Positions 16,938 to 27,043 are shown, counted from the first letter of the stretch. The stretch: DNA of 64,000 bases from Halovenus rubra (GCF_026586665.1 NZ_JAODIY010000011.1:184533-248532), one strand, 5' to 3'. Notes: a model not told the origin generated them from the letters alone. Numbers and translations: made by a program.

Positions 16938-17543
16938 ATGTCCACGGAACAACAAGACACCGATGCCCCGGCTGACGCCGAAGAGTCGAGTGCACTGCTG
17001 TTCGGTGAGTGGGGAACCGACGAAATCGAATTTAGCGATGCCTCGACAGAGCGATACATCACAGTCACACCAATCGCTCACACGATGGGCCGTCACGCTG
17101 ACAAACAGTTCAAGAAAAGCCAAATTTCTGTCGTCGAGCGCCTCATCAACCGATTGATGCAAACTGACGAGAATACTGGCAAAAAACAACTGACAATTAG
17201 CATCACGCAGGATGCCTTCGAGATTATCCATGACCGGACCGACGAGAACCCTGTGCAGGTGCTCGTTCGTGCGGTCGAACACTCGGCACCGCGTGAGGAG
17301 ACTGTCCGCCTGAAATACGGTGGTATCTCTGTGCCCAAGGCCGTCGACGTTGCACCCCAGCGCCGCGTCGACCAGGCACTGAAATTCATCGCCGAAGGCG
17401 TCCACGGTGACTCCTTCAAGACGGAGACTGACGCAGCTGATGCCCTTGCACGCCAGCTTATGGGTGCAGCAGACAACGACGTCGACACCTATGCAGTCTC
17501 ACAGAAAGAAGAAAACGAGCGCGTCGCGGCGGCTGCCAGATAA
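16938..17543 (+). CDS. rpsG: 30S ribosomal protein S7
   Basis: A 201-residue archaeal S7 (uS7), which nucleates the head of the small subunit. The family core is visible: VVERLINRLMQTDENTGKK, the middle VEHSAPREETVRLKYGGIS and the C-terminal ALARQLMGAA. The N-terminus is acidic, as in haloarchaea. It is in an operon with rpsL. Elongation factor 2 (fusA), often next in this operon, is not here; a hydrolase gene follows after a T-rich stretch. Confidence 0.97.
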   Translation: MSTEQQDTDAPADAEESSALLFGEWGTDEIEFSDASTERYITVTPIAHTMGRHADKQFKKSQISVVERLINRLMQTDENTGKKQLTISITQDAFEIIHDRTDENPVQVLVRAVEHSAPREETVRLKYGGISVPKAVDVAPQRRVDQALKFIAEGVHGDSFKTETDAADALARQLMGAADNDVDTYAVSQKEENERVAAAAR

Positions 17544-17554
17544 GCTCGACGATA

Positions 17555-17575
17555 TTCTTATTTTCTACCGTTTTT
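17555..17575 (+). terminator. T-rich terminator after rpsG
   Basis: TTCTTATTTTCTACCGTTTTT begins 12 bases after the rpsG stop. Runs of T on the coding strand are the usual archaeal termination signal. Confidence 0.6.
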
Positions 17576-17725
17576 GTCGTCCGTAGCTACGCCACCGTAC
17601 CGTCAGCGTCAACGATACGGCGAGAGCCCGGTAGATTTGAATGTTTACCCTCCAAAAACATAACCAAGAAGTAAATTACGTTTTCCATAGATTTTATCAC
17701 GAGTTCAGTCATATCGGGTAGTTGT

Positions 17726-18355
17726 ATGTGTCCAAGAGACGTGACACTTGAGGTTGGTGACAAGAACTTCCCGGGCCGGCTCAACGTCCCTGACAGGTCG
17801 TCAGAACACGGAGTCCTGATGGTTCCGGGGTCGGGACACGGCCCCTTTGGCGATATCTTTCTCAGATTCGCCAGAACGGCGGCGAAAGATGGCCACCACG
17901 TCGCTCGGTTCGAGACGTGGCCGTTTCCGGAGGTCCTCGAAGAGAAGACAGAAGAAGATTTTAGCCGTGAAATCGATGCCAGCGTCGATTTTCTCCAGTC
18001 TCAGGGCTGTTCGACGGTTACAGTCGTCGCAAAGAGCTTCGGTGGCAGGGTTGTACTCGAACACCTGCCCGAAACCGTCGACCGGCTCGTGCTCTGGGCG
18101 CCAGCAATCATGGCCGGTGACTACGAGGAGAAACCGTCGCTGACTGAAGAAGAACTGGCAGACATTGATATCCCGGTACGGATTCTACAGGGTGACGAAG
18201 ACGAGGTCGTGTCCGTCGAGAACGCGGCGAGCCTTGTAGATGGGTTGCCTAATGGTGAACTCGTCGAGCTATCCGGAGAGAACCACTCGTTCCGGGGCGA
18301 CTACGAGCGGATTATCGACGAGACGATGGCGTTCCTGCCGGACCAGCCCTCCTGA
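17726..18355 (+). CDS. Small alpha/beta hydrolase
   Basis: A 209-residue cytoplasmic alpha/beta hydrolase without a lid domain. The nucleophile elbow is VAKSFGGR (Ser in a K-S-F-G-G setting), the acid is in LQGDEDEVV and the histidine in GENHSF. The N-terminal HGVLMVPGSGHGP fits the oxyanion region. It resembles the dienelactone hydrolase/KANL3-Tex30-like group. Substrate unknown. It stands alone between rpsG and bioY. Confidence 0.82.
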   Translation: MCPRDVTLEVGDKNFPGRLNVPDRSSEHGVLMVPGSGHGPFGDIFLRFARTAAKDGHHVARFETWPFPEVLEEKTEEDFSREIDASVDFLQSQGCSTVTVVAKSFGGRVVLEHLPETVDRLVLWAPAIMAGDYEEKPSLTEEELADIDIPVRILQGDEDEVVSVENAASLVDGLPNGELVELSGENHSFRGDYERIIDETMAFLPDQPS

Positions 18356-18438
18356 CAGAACGACTGTTCCGTCCGGCAGTGTGGACTTGAACGCTGTAAA
18401 CCGTAGAAGTTATCACAGTTGACAGCACAGAGAGCGGT

Positions 18439-19032
18439 ATGGCAGGACAGTACGAGTCCGTCAAACTCGTGGGGGACAACATAGTAGAGTACTTTGCGAT
18501 GGCAGTCATCGTCGCTACGTTGACTGGGGCGTTCGCACAGGTTGCGTTTCCGTACCCGTTCTCGCCGGTACCGGTTACCTTACAGACCGTCGGGGTGTAT
18601 CTGGGAGGGCTGTTGCTTGGGCCGGTCTGGGGTGGGCTGGCGCTTCTGTTGTACGCGCTTGTTGGGACAGCAGGCGCGCCAGTGTTTGCGAACTTTGGTG
18701 CCGGCCTTGGAGTTATCACCGGTCCCACTGGTGGCTACATCGTCAGCTTCCCGATTGCAGCCGCCGTTATCGGTGGTCTTGTTCACCGACGAGTTAAGCC
18801 GCGGCCACTCGATACAGTCTCAATACCGCTGCAGGTGATTGGGATGCTGGTCGGTCTCACGGTTATTTACGCCATCGGCTCGGTCTGGCTCGCTGCCTCG
18901 ACCGACCAATCACTCGTTAGTGGCCTCATCGAGGGTGGCGTCGTTTTTGTCCCGGGAGACTTGCTCAAGGCAGTCGCTGTTATCTCGCTTGTCACCGGTG
19001 GCCACCTCGCACGCATCTCCTTTGTCGAGTAA
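18439..19032 (+). CDS. bioY: BioY, biotin-binding S component of an ECF transporter
   Basis: A 197-residue membrane protein with six predicted helices. FPYPFSPVPVTLQTVGVYLGGLLLGP near the N-terminus and TGPTGGYIVSFP in the middle are characteristic of BioY, which binds biotin in the membrane. It is followed 3 bases later by the ATPase and then by the T subunit, so one operon encodes the whole importer. This suggests the cell takes up biotin; no biotin synthesis genes are in the window. Confidence 0.95.
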   Translation: MAGQYESVKLVGDNIVEYFAMAVIVATLTGAFAQVAFPYPFSPVPVTLQTVGVYLGGLLLGPVWGGLALLLYALVGTAGAPVFANFGAGLGVITGPTGGYIVSFPIAAAVIGGLVHRRVKPRPLDTVSIPLQVIGMLVGLTVIYAIGSVWLAASTDQSLVSGLIEGGVVFVPGDLLKAVAVISLVTGGHLARISFVE

Positions 19033-19035
19033 CCG

Positions 19036-19758
19036 ATGATTCACATCGAGAACTTGACCGCAACGTACGGGGATGTGACTGCGGTTGACGATGTCTCCGT
19101 GAGTATCGACGACGGACAGTTCGTCCTGATTGTCGGCGCAAACGGCAGCGGGAAGACAACGTTCGTCCGTCATCTCAATGCCTTGCTCGAACCAGAGAAA
19201 GGAGTTGTAGAGATTGACGGCACCAGCGTCACGGACAACCCAATCGCTGCTCGGGCAAACATCGGGATGGTCTTTCAGCAGCCTCGCGACCAGTTCGTTG
19301 CCGCGACAATCGGCGCTGACGTTGCATTCGGGCCGGAAAATCTTGGATTCGACCGCAACGAGGTCGACCGCCGTGTGGAGTCAGCGCTCAACGCGGTCAA
19401 TCTCGATAGTCGCCAGACGGACCGCATTGACGAACTGTCTGGTGGCGAGCAGGCCCGCGTCGCAATTGCGGGCGCGCTGGCCATGGAGCCATCCTATCTC
19501 GTCCTCGACGAGCCTTTCACCGGCCTCGACCAGCCCGCACGAGAGTCAGTGCTTGACCAGCTCGACACACTCCACGCTGACGGCACCGGAATACTCGTCG
19601 TCACTCACGATATCCGTGACCTCCACAATCGGGCTGACCGTCTGCTCGGGTTGCACAACGGGGAAATTGTAGTCGACGGCCCACCCCGAGACGTTGCCGG
19701 AGAGTTGTCAGGAATCGACGTCCGGGTTGTCGACCGTCTCAACAGTCAACCCTCATGA
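19036..19758 (+). CDS. bioM: ECF transporter ATPase (biotin module)
   Basis: A 240-residue ABC ATPase. Walker A is GANGSGKT, the Q-loop is VFQQPRDQF (the QPRDQ form is typical of ECF ATPases), the signature is LSGGEQ, Walker B is LVLDEPFTGLD and the switch is VTHD. It powers the BioY/T complex. A single A subunit is present, so a homodimer is likely, as in BioMNY systems. It overlaps the next gene by 4 bases. Confidence 0.93.
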   Translation: MIHIENLTATYGDVTAVDDVSVSIDDGQFVLIVGANGSGKTTFVRHLNALLEPEKGVVEIDGTSVTDNPIAARANIGMVFQQPRDQFVAATIGADVAFGPENLGFDRNEVDRRVESALNAVNLDSRQTDRIDELSGGEQARVAIAGALAMEPSYLVLDEPFTGLDQPARESVLDQLDTLHADGTGILVVTHDIRDLHNRADRLLGLHNGEIVVDGPPRDVAGELSGIDVRVVDRLNSQPS

Positions 19759-20465
19759 TAACGTACGAATATGGGACAACGCTGTTACACCAGCTCGACC
19801 CGCGGTCAAAGCTTCTCGTGCAGTTTGGCTTTGCGTTTGCGGCTGTCACGACAACCGAGCCAGCAGCCCTCGTCACGCTAACCTTGCTGGCGATTGTGGC
19901 GCTTACACTCGCTCGACTCTCGGTGTTCCGTGTGCTCTGGACGTACCGGTTTGTTCTGTTGCTTTTGGGTCTTGCACCGCTGTTTGCGAGTCTGAAGTTT
20001 GGCTCGCCGTGGATTGCTTTGGAACAGGCACCGCCCTCCATCCTGGCAGGCTATCAGGTGGTCCTTGTGTTGTTTATCTCGGCGGCGTACGTCAAGACAA
20101 CACCAGTACGAGAGACACGGGCTGCCATCCAGCGACACGTTCCCGGGAAAGCCGGGCAGTTACTCGGCGTTGGTGTCGGCCTCGTGTTCCGCTTTTTCCC
20201 GGTCCTTCTCCGTGACGTTCGGCGGGCGAGACTGGCACTCCGTGCCCGGGGCGGGGATGTACTGTCGACCCGCGAGCGAGTGCGGCGACTCTCGCTTCTC
20301 ACTATCGAGCAGGCGTTCTCACGGGGGGAGCGGTTGGCGCTCGCACTCCGCGCACGGTGTTTCTCATGGAACCCGACCCTGCCACAGCTGGCGTTTACCG
20401 CTCCGGATTATCTATTCGTAGTTATCGGGCTGGTGCTTGTCGGCTGGGGCGTCTTGCAGGTCTGA
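19755..20465 (+). CDS. bioN: ECF transporter transmembrane T component
   Basis: A 236-residue protein with about five membrane helices and the two cytoplasmic Ala-Arg-x coupling motifs of EcfT/CbiQ proteins, seen as LRARGGD and LRARCFSW in the last third. These motifs touch the ATPases and couple hydrolysis to toppling of BioY. ATGA overlap with the ATPase gene shows translational coupling. It closes the operon. Confidence 0.92.
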   Translation: MITYEYGTTLLHQLDPRSKLLVQFGFAFAAVTTTEPAALVTLTLLAIVALTLARLSVFRVLWTYRFVLLLLGLAPLFASLKFGSPWIALEQAPPSILAGYQVVLVLFISAAYVKTTPVRETRAAIQRHVPGKAGQLLGVGVGLVFRFFPVLLRDVRRARLALRARGGDVLSTRERVRRLSLLTIEQAFSRGERLALALRARCFSWNPTLPQLAFTAPDYLFVVIGLVLVGWGVLQV

Positions 20466-20502
20466 CACACCAGTATCGGAGCCAAACAGAGTCAGCAGTT
20501 GA

Positions 20503-21066
20503 TCACAACGGTGGAGATTTCTCGCCGGCTGGGACAATGATATCTAGCCAGTTCTCTTCGGGCGGTAACGGACAGGCAAATGTCTCGCTGTAAGCACAAA
20601 ACGGCGAGTACGCAAGATTGAAATCAATCTCGATGCTGTCGCCGTCAGTAAGGTCCTGTTCGGTTTCGAGTTCGATGTAGCGACCATCTGTGTACGTCTG
20701 CTGACCGGTCGTTTTGTCACGAAACGGCACGAAAATTGCGTCCTCGGGCTGCTGACGGTAACCTGCGAGTGTCTGTGTCTGCCCACGTAGTTCAAACGAA
20801 AACTCAAATAGTCGGCTATATCGAACCGACCGACCGTCAGAAGTGTCGAGTTCGACTGTCTCGGGCTCCGAAAATCGTGTTACGTCGGCCTCGGCACGAT
20901 ACTCCATATCAGGGTCAAAATAGTCGAGACTGTCGAATGTGTCGCGGTGCTCTGGAGGGATAGGCGACTGGCGGTGCGTGGCGAAAAACTCGTTTTTCTC
21001 TGCACGTTTCTCGCGTAGCGTCCGGGCGTAACTCTCTTTGTCTGCATCCGTGGTTGAATCGTCCAT
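20503..21066 (-). CDS. DUF1684 family protein
   Basis: A 187-residue cytosolic protein. The C-terminal segment with DFNLAYSPFCAYSETFACPLPP and the closing PAGE motif is diagnostic of DUF1684, whose function is not settled. It is convergent with the biotin operon and divergent from hyuA. There is no signal peptide. The start ATG 21066 lies 93 bases from the hyuA start. Confidence 0.85.
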   Translation of the reverse strand: MDDSTTDADKESYARTLREKRAEKNEFFATHRQSPIPPEHRDTFDSLDYFDPDMEYRAEADVTRFSEPETVELDTSDGRSVRYSRLFEFSFELRGQTQTLAGYRQQPEDAIFVPFRDKTTGQQTYTDGRYIELETEQDLTDGDSIEIDFNLAYSPFCAYSETFACPLPPEENWLDIIVPAGEKSPPL

Positions 21067-21129
21067 GTCCGTTTGTCGGTGGCAAGCCGTATGAGAGTGA
21101 CGTTGGGATAAAACAGGTCGACAAGTATC

Positions 21130-21137
21130 TTTATATT
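21130..21137 (+). promoter_or_regulatory. TATA box of hyuA
   Basis: TTTATATT sits 22-29 bases before the hyuA ATG at 21159, giving a leaderless transcript. It also argues against the upstream start at 21054. Confidence 0.6.
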
Positions 21138-21158
21138 TGTCCCAGACCTGCGAGTAGT

Positions 21159-23159
21159 ATGAGTACGCCGAGCCAAGTCGGTGTAGATGTCGGCGGCACG
21201 TTTACTGATGTTGTCCTCGTCGCTGAGGGGACAGTTACAACAGCGAAAGTCCCGACAACCGACGACCAGAGTGTTGGTGTCGTCCACGGCATTGACGTTG
21301 CCTGCAAACAGGCTGGTGTCGAGCCAGCAAACATCAAGCAGTTCAGGCATGCGATGACCGTGGCGACGAACGCGATGCTCGAAGACACCGGTGCGAAGAC
21401 GGCCCTGGTCACGACAGCAGGCTTTCGTGACGTGCTCGAAATCGGGCGACAAGACAGACCTGCCCTGTACGACCACTCAGTCAAACGACCCGAGCCACTT
21501 GTCCCAGCAGAGCGACGATACGAACTCGACGAGCGGGCAACACCAGACGGCATCGAGACTCCGGTCGACCCTGACGATGTACGTGATATCGCGGCGAGCC
21601 TCAATGAGCCAGAGAGTGTGGCAATTTCTTTCCTACACGCCTACGCGACACCCGAAAACGAAAAAGTAGCCGCAGATGTACTCCGCGAGGAACTCGATAT
21701 TCCAGTGGTTGCCTCCCACGAGACGCTCACAGAGTTCCGAGAGTACGAGCGTACGTCGACGACTGTCGTCGATGCTTACGTCACGCCGACAATCGCGGCA
21801 TATCTCGACCACCTCACCGAGCGCGCAGCCGACCGTCATCTTGACCCGCCAGCGGTCATGCAGTCAAACGGCGGAATCACCGATAGTGACACGCTCACCG
21901 AACATGCGGTGACGACAGTTCTGTCCGGTCCTGCAGCAGGCGTCGTCGGGGCGTCACTGTTCGAGTCCGGGCACGATGGAATCATCACGTTCGATATGGG
22001 CGGTACGTCGAGTGACGTGGGGCTCGTTTGTGACGGCGATATCGAACGAACAAGCGAGGCGACAATCGCTGGGTATCCGGTCCACGTTCCGATGGTCGAC
22101 ATCGAGACAGTTGGGGCAGGCGGCGGGTCGATTGCATGGGTCGACGACGGCGGTGCTTTACGTGTTGGCCCAAAGTCGGCGGGGGCAAAACCTGGGCCTG
22201 CATGTTATGGCCACGGTGGCGATAAACCAACGGTTACCGACGCGAACCTCGTGCTGGGGTATCTTGGCGCGGACACGGAGCTTGGCGAAGGACTCACACT
22301 CGACAAATCGGTCGCTCACGATGTTGTATCGGACCTTGCAACCGAGGCAGACCTCACCGATGCAGTAGCAGCCGCACGAGGTGTCCATCGCGTCGCAAAC
22401 GCGACGATGGCACGGACAATCCGAACGGCGACAGTTGAGCGGGGTGACGACCCCCGAGAGTTTGGACTGGTTGCATTTGGGGGTGCGGGTCCGATGCACG
22501 CTGCCACGCTCGCTGCCGACCTCGGTATCGAGAGCGTCCGGGTCCCGCGTGCCAGTGGCGTCCTTTCGGCACTCGGGTTGCTGGCGGCAGATGAACGTCA
22601 CGACAGCTCTCGAACGTTCCGTGGCACGCTGGCAGACCTCGACAATGCTGCTATCGAGGAGCGTTACACGGACCTAGAAGAGGCGGTCGGCACCACAAGC
22701 ACTACTGATGGGCTGTCAATCACACGGCAAGCAGACCTGCGCTATGCAGGCCAGAGCTACGAGCTGACCATCGACATCTCTGGGACATTCGACAGAGATG
22801 CAGTTGAAGCACGATTCCATGACGCCCATGAGCGAGTTCGTGGGTACCGACTAGACGAAAAGCACGTCGAACTGGTTACCCTCCGTGTTACAGGCTCAGT
22901 CTCAAACCCGGCTCCGGAGCTTGCACATAATGGCAAAGAAGATATGCCGGTTGGGAGCCGCGAGGCGTTTTTTGATGGAGAGTTCCGCGAGACGCCAGTG
23001 TACGACCGGATGACACTCGCACCCGAAACAGCAGTTGACGGCCCAGCGCTGTTCGAGGGTGGTGAGAGTACCGTTGTGTTACCACCAGGGTGGACAGCGA
23101 CCGTCGACGATGCTGGGACATTACATATGCATGGAACACAGTTGGGTGGAAACCGATGA
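21159..23159 (+). CDS. hyuA: Hydantoinase/oxoprolinase subunit A
   Basis: A 666-residue ATP-binding subunit of the N-methylhydantoinase/5-oxoprolinase family. The actin-fold phosphate loops are visible: VGVDVGGTFTDVVL at the start and FDMGGTSSDVGL in the middle. HAMTVATNAMLE and GAGGGSIAW are also family segments. With HyuB it opens a cyclic amide using ATP; whether the substrate is a hydantoin, 5-oxoproline or something else cannot be told. Its TGA overlaps the hyuB ATG. Confidence 0.92.
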   Translation: MSTPSQVGVDVGGTFTDVVLVAEGTVTTAKVPTTDDQSVGVVHGIDVACKQAGVEPANIKQFRHAMTVATNAMLEDTGAKTALVTTAGFRDVLEIGRQDRPALYDHSVKRPEPLVPAERRYELDERATPDGIETPVDPDDVRDIAASLNEPESVAISFLHAYATPENEKVAADVLREELDIPVVASHETLTEFREYERTSTTVVDAYVTPTIAAYLDHLTERAADRHLDPPAVMQSNGGITDSDTLTEHAVTTVLSGPAAGVVGASLFESGHDGIITFDMGGTSSDVGLVCDGDIERTSEATIAGYPVHVPMVDIETVGAGGGSIAWVDDGGALRVGPKSAGAKPGPACYGHGGDKPTVTDANLVLGYLGADTELGEGLTLDKSVAHDVVSDLATEADLTDAVAAARGVHRVANATMARTIRTATVERGDDPREFGLVAFGGAGPMHAATLAADLGIESVRVPRASGVLSALGLLAADERHDSSRTFRGTLADLDNAAIEERYTDLEEAVGTTSTTDGLSITRQADLRYAGQSYELTIDISGTFDRDAVEARFHDAHERVRGYRLDEKHVELVTLRVTGSVSNPAPELAHNGKEDMPVGSREAFFDGEFRETPVYDRMTLAPETAVDGPALFEGGESTVVLPPGWTATVDDAGTLHMHGTQLGGNR

Positions 23160-24736
23160 CTGGTGAGGATAACACCGCCGACATGACAGTGTCGGAACTC
23201 GATGCAGTCGAGTTAGAGATAGTTCGCAATCAACTCAAAAACGTTGCCGAGGAGATGGGTGAGGTGCTGGTACGGGGTGCCTCTTCACCCAACATCACGG
23301 AGCGTCGCGACTGCTCGACGGCATTATTCGACGCGGCAGGCCGGATGGTCGCACAGGCCGAACATATTCCCGTCCACCTCGGGGCAATGCCCGGCGCAGT
23401 TGAAACTGTCCGCAAGCAAGACCCTCAGCCGGGCGAGACGTACATCCTCAACGACCCGTTCCGTGGCGGAACCCACTTACCTGATATCACGCTCGTTTCG
23501 ACTGTTGCACCCAACGATGTGATAGTGGGGTACGTCGTCTCGCGTGCACATCACGCCGATGTCGGTGGAATGGCTCCCGGGAGTATGCCAGCTGGTGCGC
23601 GTGACATCCAGCAGGAGGGTCTTCGTATCCCGCCAGTTCGGTTCGAAGCCAAAGGTACCATCGACGATGCGGTCGAATCACTGGTGCTTGCGAACGTCCG
23701 CAACCCGACGGAGCGACGAGCAGACTTACGGGCACAGTTCGGCGCTAACAAACGTGGCCGACAACGAGTCGCGGCGTTACTGACAGACCACGGCGACAAG
23801 CTGCTCGACGCTTTCGATGCAGTCATCGATTACTCTCGAAAACGTCTCAAAGCTGAACTCGCTGACATTCCCGATGGTACGTACGACGCCAGTGGCGTGA
23901 TGGAAGGCGACGGTGTCACCGATGAGGATATCCCAATCAGCGTGACAGTTACCGTCGACGGGTCCGCAATTGAGGTAGATTTCACAGGAACCGCTGTGCA
24001 GGTTGCGGGCAATATCAACGCGCCGCTGGCAGTGGCAAAAAGTGCTATCTATTTTGTCGTCCGGACTGTGACCGACCCCGAGATACCGCCAAACCACGGC
24101 TGTTATGAGCCAGTAACCGTTCGTGCTCCAACGGGATGTCTGGTGAATCCGGAGCCGCCAGCAGCGGTTGTTGGGGGAAACGTTGAGACAAGCCAGCGCA
24201 TTGCCGACGTGACCGCCAGCGCGCTTGCCAAAGCCGCGCCAGAACGGGTTCCGGCACAGGGTCAGGGAACGATGAACAACCTCATCATCGGCTCGTCGAC
24301 ATTTACCTACTACGAGACAATCGGCGGCGGTACAGGAGCAAACCCGGACAGTGACGGTCTGTCAGCCGTACAGGTTGGGATGACAAACACGCGTAACACG
24401 CCGATTGAAGCACTCGAAGCCACCTATCCGCTACACGTTGAGCGGTATGCTGTCCGCCGAGACAGTGGCGGCGACGGCCAGTATGAAGGCGGTGACGGCA
24501 TTGTCCGGACGGTGACTCTACAAGAGGATGCCACAGTCTCGCTGCTGAGCGAGCGCCGGCAACACACACCAAATGGGAGTCTTGGGGGTACCGATGGAAA
24601 ACGAGGGACCAATATTATCGATGACGAGACAGTTCCCTCGAAAGTAACAAGAGAAGTCACCGCCGGAACAAAAGTCACCGTTGAAACGCCGGGCGGTGGC
24701 GGGTACGGAACACCTGACTCCGCCGAGACAGAGTAA
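23156..24736 (+). CDS. hyuB: Hydantoinase/oxoprolinase subunit B
   Basis: A 526-residue partner of HyuA. The family stretches [32 protein letters not shown] and ETIGGGTGA near the C-terminus are all present, and TPGGGGYG closes the protein. The start is placed at 23156, in an ATGA overlap with hyuA, rather than at 23090 inside it. The two subunits form a complex in characterised members, so equal expression by coupling makes sense. Confidence 0.92.
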   Translation: MTGEDNTADMTVSELDAVELEIVRNQLKNVAEEMGEVLVRGASSPNITERRDCSTALFDAAGRMVAQAEHIPVHLGAMPGAVETVRKQDPQPGETYILNDPFRGGTHLPDITLVSTVAPNDVIVGYVVSRAHHADVGGMAPGSMPAGARDIQQEGLRIPPVRFEAKGTIDDAVESLVLANVRNPTERRADLRAQFGANKRGRQRVAALLTDHGDKLLDAFDAVIDYSRKRLKAELADIPDGTYDASGVMEGDGVTDEDIPISVTVTVDGSAIEVDFTGTAVQVAGNINAPLAVAKSAIYFVVRTVTDPEIPPNHGCYEPVTVRAPTGCLVNPEPPAAVVGGNVETSQRIADVTASALAKAAPERVPAQGQGTMNNLIIGSSTFTYYETIGGGTGANPDSDGLSAVQVGMTNTRNTPIEALEATYPLHVERYAVRRDSGGDGQYEGGDGIVRTVTLQEDATVSLLSERRQHTPNGSLGGTDGKRGTNIIDDETVPSKVTREVTAGTKVTVETPGGGGYGTPDSAETE

Positions 24737-24737
24737 G

Positions 24738-25223
24738 CTAGCGCTGTTCGTCGATTGCGTCGAAGACCTCCTGTAGTTCTGGGCGGTCCCACGTTGAGGA
24801 TCCCTCATGGGTGTAGACGATGTCTGGCTCGTCACCCCGACAGTCAAGCAGCACTGCTTTGGGCATCCTGCCAAGCAGGTCGCTGAACTTCCCAAGGGGG
24901 CCGAACCGAACTGGTTGGTCGTAGTCGCCGCCAACAGTTGCCTCCGGGTCAGCACAAAGTGGGTAAGGAAGGTCATACTCTGCCTGCCAAGACTGGATGC
25001 GGTCGCGTGGCTCGGGAACAATAGAGACAATTTCTGTGTTGCGGTCACGGAACTCGTCGTACCAGTCACCGAACACCTGCACTTGTTTACGACAGTTACC
25101 GCAGTGAAAGTCCCGCTGAAGTAACAGCAGGACGAACTCGTTAGTTTCGGCGAGTTCCGTAAGCGAGAGCGGGTCCGGGCCGGCACCGACGTTTGGCAAC
25201 TCGAATGCTGATGCGAGAGTCAC
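24738..25223 (-). CDS. Thioredoxin-fold redoxin (peroxiredoxin-like)
   Basis: A 161-residue protein of the AhpC/TSA-like redoxin group. FVLLLLQRDFHCGNCRKQV carries a CxxC at the usual active-site position, the pattern of PRX-like2/bacterioferritin-comigratory relatives. PLCADPEATVGGDY follows as in the family. It probably reduces a peroxide or a disulphide. It is convergent with hyuB, ending 2 bases from its stop. Confidence 0.82.
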   Translation of the reverse strand: MTLASAFELPNVGAGPDPLSLTELAETNEFVLLLLQRDFHCGNCRKQVQVFGDWYDEFRDRNTEIVSIVPEPRDRIQSWQAEYDLPYPLCADPEATVGGDYDQPVRFGPLGKFSDLLGRMPKAVLLDCRGDEPDIVYTHEGSSTWDRPELQEVFDAIDEQR

Positions 25224-25497
25224 GTCTGTATATTGGGTGCTCAGACTGAAAAAGCTGCGTTGGGCGGCAATGCCTTCAGCACAGGAGATGACCGCTGTCA
25301 GACCTGACTACGCTAATTCCCTCCAGAAAGACGTCTGCTGTTTTCAGTTAGTCAGACTGGTGGCTGTAATTCTTTGAATCGCTGGTTCCTGATTCGCCAG
25401 ACGAGTGTCCTCACGGACAGCTTTGAGAGACCCACAATAGAAGACTGATTTATTAGGGCAAGGGTCAATCAGTAGTTCTGTTCGAAGCAATCGAGGA

Positions 25498-26241
25498 GTG
25501 ACACGACCGGGTAAATGCCAAGTACAACCAGTCCAAAGCAGTGATGTGACACGTGAGGCAGTTGTTGAGGGGTTTGAGCACTTCATCACGGATGCAATCG
25601 AGACAACAGTAGCGGAGTTCAGCGTGGCCCGTGCAGTTCAAAATGGTTCTCGCGGAGCGACCGGCGCAGCCGTTGACAGACTGTTGAAGAACTCGGAGAC
25701 ACTCCACAAGCGAGTCGTACAGCCAGAACTCAATGCGTACCGCCGACAGACACTCTCCCAGTTCCACGTCGTCCTCGACTGTGTGGAAGCAGGCGAAACT
25801 ATCGACGACAACCGGTCGAAGATTCTCTCGACGGGCGGTGTCGCCGAATCAATTCGGACTGATATCTCTCAAGAGCGTCGGGAGCGAGTCATGACGCAAC
25901 TCCTCGACCACCACCGCGGACTCGGGAATGCAGTCGAGCCGTTGCTCGCCTCACCCAAATCGGAGTTCTGGGCAGCCGCTCGGTCAGCATTGAATCGCAA
26001 GGAAGCCGAAAGGCTGGTGAGCGAGCATTTCGCGTTTGCCGACCCGCTGCGCCAGAATCGAGACGCCTTCGAGATGCTGACAACAATTGATATCAGCGCT
26101 GTGTTAGGCGGGTTAGCGACAGTCCTCCCGAGCAGTACTATTGAGGTCGAGTATACCGACGAGGCAGTCCGAGCGATGTACCGCGCCCAGCAGTCAGTGA
26201 TTCAGTCCGCAACCAGTGAAGTAGACCACCGGTTCGAATAA
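25498..26241 (+). CDS. Conserved haloarchaeal protein of unknown function
   Basis: Up to 247 residues, helical and acidic, with no signal peptide, membrane helix or motif that I recognise. TRRQ- and ERRER-type charged helices run through the middle. The start is uncertain. GTG 25498 has a TATA-like ATTTATTA about 45 bases upstream, while GTG 25546 (VTREAVVEGFEHF) would drop a weak N-terminal stretch. Codon use looks coding throughout. It could be an RNA- or protein-binding helical domain, but there is no evidence for either. Confidence 0.6.
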   Translation: MTRPGKCQVQPVQSSDVTREAVVEGFEHFITDAIETTVAEFSVARAVQNGSRGATGAAVDRLLKNSETLHKRVVQPELNAYRRQTLSQFHVVLDCVEAGETIDDNRSKILSTGGVAESIRTDISQERRERVMTQLLDHHRGLGNAVEPLLASPKSEFWAAARSALNRKEAERLVSEHFAFADPLRQNRDAFEMLTTIDISAVLGGLATVLPSSTIEVEYTDEAVRAMYRAQQSVIQSATSEVDHRFE

Positions 26242-26309
26242 GCGGGTGAGTGTGTCCGTGTCCAACAGAGCGGGAAACGCTCATGTAACTGGCAGTGTAA
26301 TGAACAGCC

Positions 26310-27038
26310 GTGACTGAGGACCCTGTCGCTGTCTCCGAGCAGTTCCTGCGAGCGATTCGATACGATGATCCGACCGGCAGACTCGAAGAGCGACTTGCAG
26401 CCTACGATAGCGACGATCTCGCGGCTCGTCTCGACTCTAATGGCGCACGCATCGCGTTCTGGTGTAACCTCTACAACGGCGCGACACAGCAGTTGCTCGA
26501 AACCGACCGCGATATGTACGAATCACGCGGGAAGTTCTTCTCGTTGCCAGCCCTGACTATCGCGGGCGAGACGCTGAGCCTCGACGATATCGAGCATGGT
26601 ATTCTCCGACGCTCCTACAGCAAGCTCGCGCTGGGCTACATCCGCAGCCCATTTCGGGATGCGTTCGCCGAAAAACACGAAATCAGCGAGCGTGACCCGC
26701 GTGTCCACTTCGCGCTCAACTGTGGGGCCGAAAGCTGTCCACCAATCGTCGCATACAGTCGAGACGACATCGAAACGCAGCTTGACCTCGCCACGCAAAG
26801 CTATCTCGACCAGACCGTCAAATACAATCCTGCAAGCGAACAGGTGCTTGTGCCGGTCATTATGCGTTGGTTCCGTGGCGACTTCAGGGTCACAGGCGGC
26901 CGTACCTTGTTCCTGCGCCGGTTCGACCAGATACCATCCGACGCGATGCCGGATATCGTCTACGACGACTGGAGTTGGTCGCTTACACCAAACAACTTCG
27001 CCGAGGACGACGACCTAGAAACGGCAGCCACAGACTGA
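26310..27038 (+). CDS. DUF547 domain protein
   Basis: A 242-residue cytosolic protein. ARIAFWCNLYNG near residue 50, LDDIEHGILR, and DPRVHFALNCGAESCPPI are the hallmark segments of DUF547. The Cys-His-Asn content has suggested a papain-like fold for the family, but its activity is not proved. The start is GTG 26310. It ends 5 bases before the convergent prenyltransferase gene. Confidence 0.85.
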   Translation: MTEDPVAVSEQFLRAIRYDDPTGRLEERLAAYDSDDLAARLDSNGARIAFWCNLYNGATQQLLETDRDMYESRGKFFSLPALTIAGETLSLDDIEHGILRRSYSKLALGYIRSPFRDAFAEKHEISERDPRVHFALNCGAESCPPIVAYSRDDIETQLDLATQSYLDQTVKYNPASEQVLVPVIMRWFRGDFRVTGGRTLFLRRFDQIPSDAMPDIVYDDWSWSLTPNNFAEDDDLETAATD

Positions 27039-27043
27039 GCAAA

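Noticed and set aside
25224-25497. Minus-strand protein-like stretch (LKAVREDTRLANQEPAIQR)
   Set aside because: It has no start codon of its own, ends in a simple stop, matches no family I know, and is crossed by the TATA-like box of the next plus-strand gene.
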